From assembly GCA_963995505.1 (NCBI GenBank), contig OZ023190.1:15370092-15434091 (forward strand): a DNA stretch of 64,000 nucleotides, read 5' to 3'. A model generated the notes under the pieces. The model did not search any database and was not told the origin of the DNA. It was given only the letters and a program-made list of their open reading frames with translations. This DNA comes from Hypericum androsaemum (lineage: Eukaryota > Streptophyta > Magnoliopsida > Malpighiales > Hypericaceae). The position numbers and the translations under genes were made by a program. Below, in pieces: positions 1 to 11,286 of this stretch (the stretch's first letter is position 1; each line of letters opens with the position of its first letter).

Positions 1-1015
1 GAGATGGAAATTAATTAGAGAGACTAACGAGTTTGATTATTAAAATTCATGAACTAATTAATTATTGACAGGACTTCCTAGTACATTATACTAAATCATA
101 GAAACTTGTTAATTTTTTCCCAACTAAAAATGAAAAGAAAAAAAAGAATATATGAAATTTAGAGGATTAAACTTCTTTTAGGGGTTATGTGAAATCCAAG
201 AATTTTGGAGCTTTCTTTAAAAGTAATTAAGGATTGACCTGCAAAACAGTTGTGGCCATGATTTGATTAGCGGCAAATTAATTGACATAAAAATAATCTG
301 CAATCAACTTTAATCAAACCACCATGGCTATTTAGAAAGTGTCCGATTGGTGAAGATGTCACAAGAAAGTTGACTGCCAAAATAAAATGTTTTCTCTTTG
401 GCCAACAGAGAAGATGGCAGTGTGGGGTGGGGCCACCCAAAAATGTGAAAATTGAGGATAGGGAAGAATTAGAATTGGACAGGTGTCCAACAATAATAAA
501 CTATGTTTTCCTCTCTTTGTTTTTTTTAAAACAAAAAAAAGCCTATTGGTCTTCTCTTCCGTGACAAAACTATATATTATATTGTTGTCCCCTTTTTTTT
601 CCTTTTCATTTAATTTTTTTTTCTCATCAACACTGTATCCCTGGGCTTCCCCTATCATTCACCACTATCTTTCTTTCTCCACGTTAACTTTTTCCAGTTC
701 TTGAAGCTTTATGTCAGATATTGGTTACTACCTTATCTCCTTGTATTAAAGGGCGATTTTTTTTTCTCGTTTCTTTTGGTGATCGCATTTAGAAAGGCGC
801 TTCCTTTTCCCTCCATCTTCCAAAACCCACATCCATTTCTTGGTTTCCTAGCTTTTCCGAACTGGGTTCCTCCTAATTTGTTGTTGGGCATCATAAAGTT
901 GGTGTCTTTGTTCCAATCTTGTCTAGATAAAAACTGGGTCGGGAGAGCTTGGGTCCGTGAGGCTAAGATTGGTTACCTCAGATCCAGGGAACTTGGACAC
1001 TGTAGGAAAATAAAG
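1..1015 (+). promoter_or_regulatory. Upstream region and 5' leader of the PP2C gene
   Basis: AT-rich sequence with no convincing coding potential. From about 570 on it becomes T/C-rich, as plant leaders often are. The transcription start cannot be fixed from sequence; no single TATA box stands out. The short ORFs here lack family resemblance and conserved composition. Confidence 0.4.
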
Positions 1016-1380
1016 GTGGGTCCTTTTCTGGCGTCTACCTTGTGATTTTTCTTGGAACTTTTAGCTTTTATGTGTTCTTTCTCATGACCCTTTTCGCTTT
1101 TAATCTTTCTTGTGCCTAAAGTAACTGACTTTGGTTGTGGAGTTTTTATTTCCATGTTGTTTGTTTGTGGTGAGGTTGACTGAGGTAGATTGATGAAGCA
1201 TTTGATTTAGGCTTAAGAAGAGATTTAGCCCTTTCCAATTTGGGGTTTTACTTTCCAAAAATGGATGATTGTGTCTTACTTTGGTGACCAGATCTAGTTA
1301 ACCCATTTCCCTTTCTCACTGCCTTTTTATTTAGGTCACTCGTTTCTTACTTAATCCAGAAGCTGGTTCCTGGGTTACAG
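1016..1380 (+). other. Probable 5'-UTR intron of the PP2C gene
   Basis: A donor-like AAAG|GTGGGT at 1012-1021 and an acceptor-like GGTTACAG ending at 1380 bracket a T-rich 365-bp stretch just before the uORFs and main start. Its composition is intron-like. This is inference from splice-site appearance only; no transcript is available. Confidence 0.4.
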
Positions 1381-1411
1381 TTGGCTTTTTATTTTTCCTG
1401 TCGTGGAAGGG

Positions 1412-1539
1412 ATGGAAAATGGTCTAGTTGAATAATGACAGGTCGTGGAATTCTTGAGGGGGTGGAGGATTACTTTTCCTGCTGTCCGGATAAGGATTTT
1501 GATGGAGGAGATGCTTCTGACGTCTCCGGTGCCATTTAG
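1412..1539 (+). promoter_or_regulatory. Two overlapping upstream ORFs in the PP2C leader
   Basis: uORF1 runs 1412-1435 (seven codons, MENGLVE, stop TAA). uORF2 starts at 1435 inside that stop (TAATG) and runs 34 codons to TAG at 1537-1539, passing over the main ATG at 1502 in another frame. If the leader is transcribed, both would be met before the PP2C start, so translation should depend on leaky scanning or be reduced. The arrangement is directly visible; the effect is inferred. Confidence 0.55.
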
Positions 1540-3832
1540 TGCAAGTAACTGTTTAGCAGCCTGTGAAATATCAACCATAGGAACCCATATGGATATCGAA
1601 AGCTTTAAACTCATAACGGATGACATGTTGCCTGATCCTGCAACTGAGGTTCCGACTGTTTTTGGCGGAGATTTGGATAGCAGTGAAATGGAGAATGAAG
1701 TTGGTGATGTAGAAATGTCGAGTTCATTGGAGCATAGGGAAGGAGGAGCTCTTCTGTTGGAAGCAATCTCTTGCGGAAACAGCACCTGGGTTACCAGTGA
1801 TGAAGTCGTCACCAACCGAGCACGTGAGGAAGATGACTCCTTGTCCTTTGAGGGAGATCCGGTTCTGGATACCTCTTGTTCATTTTCTATTTGCAGTGAG
1901 ACCAGTAGCTTGTGCGGGGATGATTTCTTGGGTTTTGAGTCCACCTCAGACGGAGGAACTGCGTGTGCTTTAGATATTGAGAAAAGCATTTGTGGTGCAA
2001 ACATGATTGCGAGAACAGCCGAATTTGCGGAGCTGAATGTCCATAGAACAGTTTTGACTGAAGCACCTACGGTGATTGCAAGTCTCGAGGAAGATATTGG
2101 GGAGGGTTCTGATGTAAAGCAATCTGCGATAGTACTTGAGGTGGCTCTGGAGAAGCCGATTACCAGAACAGTCTCACGTAGTGTTTTTGAGCTGGAATAT
2201 TTGCCTCTTTGGGGCTTCACATCCTTGTGCGGAAGGCGACCTGAGATGGAAGATGCTTTTGCCGCTGTACCTCAGCTTCTAAATATTCCCATTCAAATGC
2301 TAATAGGAGACCAGGTGATTGATGACATTAGCAAGTACTTAACCCATCAAACTGCTCATTTCTTTGGAGTTTATGATGGCCACGGAGGCTCACAGGTAAC
2401 ATCATGTTTCCCCTTTTTCCTTTTATGTCTGCTTCTCCTCTGTTAGTGCCCGTCTACTGCCCCCATCCGTGAAACAGATTGTGTATGGCTTTCATCATCA
2501 AGTGCATATCTTTGATGTTGTTGCTACACCTTGTCCAGGTTGCAAACTATTGTCGAGATCGTGTCCATTCAGCTTTGGCCGAGGAGATAGAATCCTTTAA
2601 GAATGGCTCCACTGATGGCACATTGAGGGACAGTTGCCAAGAGCAATGGAGAAAGGCATTTACCAGCTGTTTTCTGAAGGTAGATGCTGAACTTGGTGCA
2701 GATCCAGCTGTCCCGGAAACTGTGGGTTCAACTTCTGTTGTTGCCATTATTTCTTCATCTCACATTATAGTAGGCAACTGTGGAGATTCAAGAGCAGTCC
2801 TATGTCGTGGTAAAGAGCCTGTTGCACTATCTATTGATCACAAAGTAAGTGCCCTTGAAAGTTACATAATTGCATTTTAAAATTGTTTATGGAGAAACCA
2901 CAACTCATGTTCCACTTTAATGTTCTCTTAGCCTAATCGTGAAGATGAGTGTGCAAGGATAGAAGCAGCTGGTGGAAAGGTTATCCAGTGGAATGGCCAC
3001 CGAGTCTTTGGAGTTCTTGCAATGTCAAGGTCCATAGGTACTAGTTTCGACAATTCATAGAATCTGATCTAGAATGCCTTGGCAATCTCTTTCTAGTTTT
3101 ACTCTGCATTTTTCTTTTTTTGTTACCTGTTGTTTATATATTTATTTTTGGATGATGTTACATTGCATTCCTGAAACTCCGATATGATGTGTTTCGAAGA
3201 GAGGAGCGTCAAAATTCACTTGCTGGCAGATACTGTGCATCTTCATGAGCTTGTCTGTAAGATAGTTTTCTAATGCACCAATGTAAGTTCATAAAGAGAA
3301 ATTAATGAAGATAGGCAAAATGTGAGCTGTTCGTAGTAATGAAACAAGCCAAGCCGTCTTCCCTTTTTAGATTTCTGGAAAAATACATACATATTGGCAG
3401 ACATGTGTTTGCTATCTATCCGAACTAGGCTGATCTGGTGAACTACTTGTTATCTTGGTTAGACTTGTAAGAAAATAGTGTCGTTTTCTACTCGTTGCAG
3501 GTGACAGATATCTGAAGCCGTGGATAATCCCGGACCCAGAAGTGATGTTCATTCCAAGGGCAAAAGAAGATGAATGCCTTATTCTGGCCAGCGACGGTCT
3601 ATGGGATGTCTTGTCGAATGAAGAGGCGTGCGACTTGGCAAGGAGGAGAATACTTTTGTGGCACAAGAAGAATGCCGGCATGCCGCCAACGAGGGGTGCC
3701 GGACCTGATCCAGCTGCGCAAGCAGCTGCCGAGTACCTCTCGAACCGTGCTCTTCAGAAGGGAAGCAAGGACAATATCACCGTGATCGTCGTGGATCTGA
3801 AGGCTCAAAGGAAGTTTAAAACCAAGCCATAA
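1502..3832 (+). CDS. HAB1: Clade A protein phosphatase 2C (HAB1/ABI1-like ABA co-receptor)
   Basis: Exons 1502-2395, 2539-2844, 2932-3037 and 3501-3832 give 545 aa. The family dephosphorylates SnRK2 kinases and is inhibited by ABA-bound PYR/PYL receptors, in nucleus and cytosol. About 230 N-terminal residues are acidic and variable, as in HAB-type members. The catalytic core shows PEMEDAF (metal ligand region, D251), VYDGHGG (D292; G295 is the position altered in the dominant abi1-1 class), [31 protein letters not shown] and [14 protein letters not shown]420 in IQWNGHR matches the tryptophan 'lock' that contacts the receptor-hormone complex. All catalytic motifs are intact. The start at 1502 is chosen because it opens the long frame; an upstream GTG at 1445 is not credible. 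uORFs precede it. HAB1 versus HAB2 orthology cannot be decided here. Confidence 0.93.
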
Positions 3833-4558
3833 GTGTAATGTCGTCTTCTTCATGTTCTTTAGGCCGTAAAAACATGGATCGAAGCACTGCTGCATTCTAC
3901 CATCTGTTAGTAATCCGAACAACGCAACCATTGCATTGGATTCTCGCCATGGATGGATGGATGGGGCTATGTAAATTTTAGCCGCTTGGTACGTAGGAGG
4001 GAAGGTCATAGTTCCATATTATTAATTTCCCTCTGGGCAAGTTGTATTGTTGTTCCTCCGGGTTGAAAGCTCTGCGAGGTATATTTTCTTCTATTACGAG
4101 GGCGTGGACCTTCTAAAGTCTGATATCACTACCAAGCTTTGCTAATGCTTTGCCGTGTATTAGACTCGAAATTGAATAGCTAGTGATGATGTTCATACAA
4201 GTATGCAGGGAAAATCATCAACCCTGCAAATAATTGCAGTTTCGGGCTGCTGCAACTCGCATACCCGAATATTTGCAGTAGCCTAAATGAAGAGCAACAA
4301 TGCACCTAATTTACACTTGCACCCAGATTAGAAAGATATGAGCAGCATTTGCAATTATTATGGGAGACATGAGAAACCTTTTTAAGTATCATAGTAACAT
4401 AATCGATCAAACTGGCTCTGTAGCTGGTGGCCTTTAACACCACAGAGGGAAACATGGGGAGCTGCTTATGCCAGCAACAACTTTATTCTGGTTGTCATAA
4501 GAAGAAAGGCTGGTTAACAAGAGAAGAAGTTTCAGCTTGACACGATTGTCGCGCGTAG
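3833..4558. other. Convergent 3' region between PP2C and aminopeptidase genes
   Basis: The two genes end tail to tail 726 bp apart. The stretch must hold both 3' UTRs and polyadenylation signals. A short GGAT tandem (ATGGATGGATGGATGG) lies near 3950. No coding or RNA gene is seen. Confidence 0.6.
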
Positions 4559-7500
4559 TTAGTATTTCCTGTAGGCTAATTCCGTCACAGCATCAGCAAG
4601 TTCTTTCTCAGCTTTGATGCTCTCAACCCACTTTGCATTGATGTGAATCCGTTCGATGCTCTGTTTCAAGGTTCTTGTAATTGCAGGTTGGCTTCGGCTT
4701 GCAAAGAACTCCTCTATTTCCTTGGCCTTCTCAAAAGAAGCGAACTGCAACAGAAAAAATAGAAAGAAAAAAAAAGTACCATTATCAATCAACTCAACAT
4801 ATTAGCAAAACGAACTGTAATTATATCTGTTTCCAAGTACAAATAAAAATTTAAGAGAAACAGATCAAGAAAAAGTAAATTGGAAAAAGAGAAACTGAAG
4901 CGAACCAAACCTGTGAAACAATTGCGCTAATAAAGCGAGTAAGTAGAAAGCCAGAACCCCAGGTTTTTGAAATGTATTCCCAGTTATCCTGTATTCAGCC
5001 GCGCAAACAATGTGAGAGGGATGCGGGTGGCCATAATCATCATGGTGGTGATATGATGAAAAGGCAACAGAATTTCTCTAACCAAAATTTCAAAGACATT
5101 TCATGCGGCTTTCCCTAATATCACATGCCTTGTGCAGTACTAGTATTTACCTTGAGCCACGTCCAAGCTATTTCCCGTCCTCCTTTGGAAATTGCAAGGC
5201 CTTGAACTACATCTTGGTTCCGAACCTATATGAAATAGAAGCAAGGATTGAAAAACTTAAACGACAGCCAACAGCAGGCAAAGACATTCAACAAAAAACG
5301 GCATACTACCTCAGAAGACAACAGAAAGTTTAGAACTTCGAGAACCACATTGGCATCTGCGCAAGAGCCTAATGATCCTGTGAGCCAAAGAGTGACTTGG
5401 TTACCAAAAGAGCATAGACCCCAAATTTGCTAGTTCTCACGAAACTTTCAAAGATACCTAGAACACGCATTTTCTCCTGGCTTAGGTCAGACTCTCTATA
5501 AACCCTTAGAAGAGATTCATAGCCACTTCTGTTTGATGAGTCGACTCTTTGCATGACAGCCACATATGTCGCCTGCGGATGTTATCAAGAACTGTCAATA
5601 GGATGCCCAATGGAACAACACGTTAAAAATGTTATACTTGCTAACCCTTCTTATATCAGGAAGGAGTAGTGGAGTGTTTCTGTTGTCCAAGTATGCATTG
5701 AAACGTCTAGCTGCTTCATCCAATGTCTGCTCATGCCCGGACAAAGCAAGAGCAGTCAAAAGTTCTCCTCTCAACATTGAATCCAAATGGCTTTCTCCTT
5801 GTTTAGCATCCCAGCCAAGCTTCCTGTAAGAAAAATCTAAACTTGGCAAAAGGATTTGGAAGGCCAAGCATCAAATGCCTAGCACAGATATCATGCTTCA
5901 GGAAGAGAGATCAGACATCTAAAGTAACTTGCTTTAGTGCTTGCTGTTTGAGTTCTTACTTATCTGAAATCCATTTTACTATCATCCATCAAAAGCCCAC
6001 TGTTTAACCCATTTTCTATAACAGGTGAAAATGCTAAACAATAATTTTTTTTTCTTTCATATAATTGAGATCATTGTAAGCTCACAAAGGGAGAAGTTGC
6101 AATGGTTTCACACAATAACTGGTCCAACTTTATTACTCATACGAAGATGATCAGATCTGAAGAGCAGGAAAGAGAAGTATATGCAGCAGGTTGTAGACAA
6201 CAGTGATTTTTTTGGATAAGTTAGACAAAATGACTTACTCTGCTGGATACTGGAAAAGGCTGATAAGAAATTGGTTAATGTAATTCACTAGCTCCGGGGT
6301 TGCATCAGCTGCAATCCTTTTGATTTTACTACTTATCTGTCCAAGGAGAGGCACTGAAATTAGAATGACAGGTAAATTCAAAAGACACCAACTTTTAAGA
6401 GAAGTATGACAAGGATCAGAACGGTACACTAATCAAGTTAGATAGCACAGTATACTCAGTTTCCTCCCGGAATGCACTCATCAAAGTAAGCAACGAAGTC
6501 AAAGATTGGTGACGAGCCATACAAAGGGCAAAACAATCATCCAAGACACCTGGCAGTAGACATAAAATTATATTAGAAGCACTTTTCTTTGCACAAGGCA
6601 AGGACTAGTTGAGCAATGAATTACCATATCTATCCATTTCACCGAGGTGCTTCTTCTCTATAGCAAATCTAAGTCTAGCAGTAAGGTCTGCATCATATTT
6701 CACTCTATAAAATCCAGCCTGGTTCACATTGACTTTTATCCATGAACTTCCAGGTTTTGCTGATCTGAGTAACTCCTCAACGTCGATGGCTTCAGATTTT
6801 GACTGCAATAGGAAGTTCTTGTGTGCATCATATGAGCCACAGCATAAAGTGATAGGTACTATCCATTGCCCTTCTCCAGAGGAACCACTTGACAAGAATT
6901 GTGACTGCAATCAACCAAATCGACTTAACAGAATGCCACCAACTCGATAAATATACAATTAAGATTATATTAATAAATGAACTAAGAAGATGAAGCAATA
7001 ATGATATTCAGTAGACGAACCTGTTCAAACTCCAATTTCTGATCCTTGACTTTGACAGCTAAGACTGGATAACCTTTTTGTCTTGTCCAAGAATTCATTA
7101 GCTTGTTCACAGGTTCACCAGATCCCTCCTCTAGGGCAGCCCATAAATCTTCCGTCTTTGCATTGGAGCATGCATACTTCTTTATGTACGAAGCAAGTGA
7201 CCTCTATAGCATGTATAGATTGAGTAACTCAGGCAGGGAAAACATGTAAGTAGGAAAGAATTAATAAAGACAAAAAAAATAGCAACATTTAAGGCTTAAT
7301 GTCGTGGAAAAACAAATGAGACCACAGAAATCCCTGTCCTTTCAATTCCTTCCAATGCAGATCTAAAGTGAATCTCCAACTAAACTAGATGTTAATGGTG
7401 ATAAAGGAACCATGTGTCCATGTCCTTGATTTGAAACAACAGATAGAGGGCTGACTTAAAATGCAAAGCATTAGTGAGCTGTTCAATCAAAAACTCATTA

Positions 7501-9848
7501 GCACTACCACGCGACTTGCTCAACTAAAGGACGGGACTAAAAATTCCACTGATGAACTCAATCCACCAAAAATTCTCAACCTCCTTGGTACTTGGCATCT
7601 CCCTTTTCATAGATTGTTAGCATTTATGAGGTTCATCAAAACCACATCTCAAAGAGATATGACATTGTAGCTCGACACTTATCTCTCTGCCATTAGAATC
7701 ACACATAGATCTGCAGAAATGGCTTCAACAAATCATACAACTTTGAATCATTATGTAAAAATACAGACCTGAAAGGGTTCGGCACCTAAATAACTTTGCA
7801 GCATGCGTATAACAGAGGCACCCTTTCTGTAGCTGATGGCATCAAATATTTCATCAATCTCAGAAGCATGATTTATCTCAACCTGTAAAGGAGAATTGTT
7901 TCAGAATAGAGGCGCCAAATGGCCATCTTCCTATAATTAATTAATTAAAAATGGGAATTACAATCTTTCACCTCAATAGGATGGGATTCTTCAAGGCCAT
8001 CTAGCCTAAGACCCTCGGTAGATTCATCAAGAAACTGGGTCCATATTTTCCATTCAGGGAACAAGTGATCTGTTGCAAGATAGCTCACCTGAACACACAG
8101 GTCAGCCGCATGCCAGATATCAGAAAGGATGCATCATTGCAATTATTCAAGATTTGAAATGTCTCTACACAATCCGAAAAGTTTACCCATGTTGCAAAAC
8201 CCTCATTAAGCCATAAATGAGTCCACCACTCCATGGTCACAAGATTTCCAAACCACTGATGTGCAAGTTCATGTGCTACAACTGTAGCGACCTAAACATC
8301 AACCAAATCTAATATCATCAAACAAAAGATAACAAGTAATATCATATGAATGAAATAAACAGGAAGTTCCTACAAAAGACTGGATAGGTAAAGTGATTAA
8401 GAATGACAGTACCCTTTGCTTGTTAGCAGCAGCAGAATGCTGCTCATCGTAAAGTAAGGCTGTTTCCCGATAGGTAACCAAACCATAATTCTCCATGGCA
8501 CCAGCAGCAAAGTCAGGGATGGCAATCATATCCATCTTGGGGAGAGAGTAGGGCTGAGCAAAGTACCTACAAAAAAATGAAAAGAGTTACGTTTGGTTCT
8601 GTGAATGAACAAAACCTTCAAAGAAGTAAAGGAATGGAATGGAATTACAGAATCACATTAACTGTTTCACCTTCAAAAAAGCGAGGATCTACTATAGAAA
8701 AATAAGCAACTGCCAGGGAAAGAACCTACTCTTTGAAAAGATCGAGTGTCTTGACAGCAACATGCAATGCGAACTTTCCTTGATTTGCTTTTCCAACCTG
8801 GCAGTAAACTCGAACTTTCACCCCTGCGCGAAGTTACAAACTTGGTAAGGAAAAAAAGTACACGACTGAAAACAATTGACAGGAAAGAAGAAGAAAAATT
8901 GCAAATTTACCATCAGAAGTATGATCTTCGACATAATCAAACAAGCCAACAACAACTGCAACCAAGTAAGTAGACATGATAGGTGACTCCTGATAGGAAA
9001 CAGTCTTCAATGACCCATCCACTTTCTCTTCGCCGATAGGCATATTTGAAAGTGCCACCAGGTCAGATGGAACAACCAAAGTGATCTTGAACGTAGCCTG
9101 CAGGCAACACCAGAAAACCACCATCAGCCACCTGCCTATACTAAACCAAGAACCAAACATCACACGATCCGATTACTATCCACATCCTCGATATCAAACC
9201 TTGCAAGCGGGCTCATCCCAACAGGGGAAACATCTCCTCGCATCAGCCGGCTCGAACTGTGTAACCGCCATGTTCTTCTTCTCGCCATTGTGCTCATACG
9301 TACTGGCGGACACAAAAACAGCATCTCACAATCCAAAACAGGAAACCAATAGCTAGATCTAGGTAAAAAAATTTGAAGTACCTCCTATAGAAACCCTTCA
9401 TCTTATCATTCAAAACCCCTTCGAACTCAATCGCCAAGACTCCCATCCCGACGGGGAGCGGCTCCGCGAACTCCAACACCAGTATCTCGTCGGCTTCCAC
9501 CGCATCCACCTTTACCGGCTTCACCGCCTGCTTTTTTTTCCCCCCTCAAAAAAAAAAAATTAAGTAACCGCCAATTCCAACAAGAAATTCAAAACAAACA
9601 GTTAAAAAATATATATAGTTGGAGCCGCGGACCTTAGCGGAGGCCCGTGGGGAGAAGGAGACGGATGCGGCGTCGACGGAGAGATCGGCGGCGTTGAGGA
9701 CGACGAAGTTGGTGGCGGAGACGACGTCGAGGTCGATCGAAACGGCGCCGGAGAAGGTGCATCGGGCGAGGTCGGGTTTCAGGAGGACGTCGTAGCGCTT
9801 GGGGGCCGCGAATTTCGGGAGGCGAGACTGCCCCTTGAACTGATCCAT
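4559..9848 (-). CDS. APM1: M1 zinc aminopeptidase (APM1-like, puromycin-sensitive type)
   Basis: Nineteen exons read leftward: 9848-9633, 9527-9382, 9302-9200, 9097-8911, 8823-8730, 8566-8413, 8291-8187, 8088-7972, 7882-7769, 7203-7021, 6904-6625, 6549-6428, 6336-6239, 5823-5646, 5572-5458, 5377-5310, 5225-5151, 4988-4911 and 4744-4559. All join in frame to 872 aa, close to the roughly 880 aa of Arabidopsis APM1. The exopeptidase motif GAMEN is at 271-275 and the zinc site HELAH at 307-311 with E330 in [10 protein letters not shown]392 in ISYRKGAS is the expected transition-state tyrosine. The C-terminal ERAP1-like helical half follows. The enzyme removes N-terminal residues from peptides; Arabidopsis APM1 is membrane-associated and linked to auxin-transport protein trafficking. 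No signal peptide is visible. The exon 5 donor is GA|GTAGGT, which avoids an apparent in-frame stop. Confidence 0.95.
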
Positions 9849-10887
9849 CGAAAAAAAAAGTCAAAAGGTCAAAAAGGATTGGGCGGAGAGAGAGAAGAGG
9901 AAGGGAAGTTGAGAGTGAAGTGAAGTTTGTGTGTTTTTGGAGATACTCTTTATTATACTTCGCCTAAAGCTTTACGCGATTTTCGTGTTAGTGCTTGGAT
10001 TACGTGGGAATAATGCGTGACCCATCTAATCTTCGTTGTAGTTAAGATTCGGGCCCATTGGACCCGGTTATAATATTTAGATCAATGGATAAGATAATTT
10101 TTATAATTTAATTAACAGAGTTTCAATTTTTAAAAATGTAGAAATGTTATTTAGGAAATTTTTTACCAATATTCATAACTTATACATAACGTAAATTTGG
10201 ATTAGTAAGTCTAACAAGTATGGAACACTTTTAACCAAAAAAGTTGTGACTGGCGAATATATATATAGTAAACAAAACATATTGGCTTATTGGATTCTGT
10301 TAAAACTATTTTAAAAAATAAATCATATTTTTTGTTTCAAACATTTTCTCGTTTAATTTATAGATCTGGTGCTCATTGTTTAAAATTACTCTATGAAACA
10401 GTTGCTCTACAGCCAAGCTTTCAGATTATTTTCACTAATTGATCAAACATGCAATTAACAAGCGACCAATCATACGAGAAGCGGATAAGCCAATTGTTTT
10501 ACTTTTTCTTTTTTGAGACAGTAACCAAATACAACATAAGTAGTCTAACCATAGTTCTTAGCTCGTTATGGCACTGCAATTGGAAAAACAGAAAAGAAAG
10601 GGGGCCATTTATACAATTAGGATTACGGTGGTAGGATGATGAGACAAATGTGGAATTATCAGGAGATAATGGAGTAACTAATAGAAAAATTAAAACGACA
10701 ATCGTCGGCACGAGACCTCTTAATACGGACACACCAACCGCATTTTCTATAATATACGGATAATTACTGAGTCTAATACTCAAGTTTTAATTGAGTATAT
10801 CTCAGTATTTAATATTCCTATATTTTTTAAGACTCTAGCTCAAGTTAGTTAAACTAGAATAATTTTCTCTTCTAATATGTATACCAA
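9849..10887. other. Intergenic region upstream of the aminopeptidase gene
   Basis: The first 100 bp next to the ATG are GA-rich on the plus strand, probably the leader. The rest is AT-rich with no coding frame. A T-run followed by GAGACAG at about 10500-10520 looks like the reversed tail of a retroposon, but no flanking duplication was found. Confidence 0.5.
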
Positions 10888-11104
10888 AAGGTAATTGGCC
10901 TAGCGGTACAAGACGTTATCGAACACGAAGTCGAATGCTCGAGAGGAGCAGATTATGAACTTAAAATGTGATATATGAACAGATGAATCAAAGGAATCAT
11001 TTCCAAAAAAGGGAAACCTATCTCATCTACTGTACAGATTAAACTGTTCTGTAGGCCACGCCACTACCATTAAAAAAAGAGTTCTATTTTCAAAAAAAAA
11101 AAAT
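10888..11104 (+). mobile_element. tRNA-related SINE-like element
   Basis: A TGGCCTAGCGG stretch at about 10896-10906 fits the pol III A-box consensus. About 30 bp on, AGTCGAATGC resembles a B box with one base lost. An A-rich tail closes the segment near 11092-11104. That order (A box, B box, short body, poly-A) is the SINE plan. No target-site duplication was found, so the boundaries are uncertain. Confidence 0.45.
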
Positions 11105-11286
11105 CACGCAGAGTGAGTGCGTTGCGGGAGCAGTGAGTATACTACTATAGTACTAGTATTCACCTAACCTAAGCTGGAAAAAGTTATCAAGGCCAAAAGC
11201 TACAACTAGGAAGAAACCTGATAGATTTGGCAGACATAGCAATTCACGTCCCAAGTACCTATTTGACTACAGATCCATAGCAACCA

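Noticed and set aside
701..1045. 114-codon ORF in the PP2C leader
   Set aside because: No family resemblance, lies in the T/C-rich leader and crosses a probable splice donor.
1375..2220. 281-codon ORF antisense to PP2C exon 1
   Set aside because: It mirrors the coding exon; composition is Ser-rich and shows no family motif. The sense strand is clearly the gene.
8725..8735. Apparent in-frame stop at the end of aminopeptidase exon 5
   Set aside because: Using the donor GA|GTAGGT removes it and restores the conserved KEYFA join; not a lesion.
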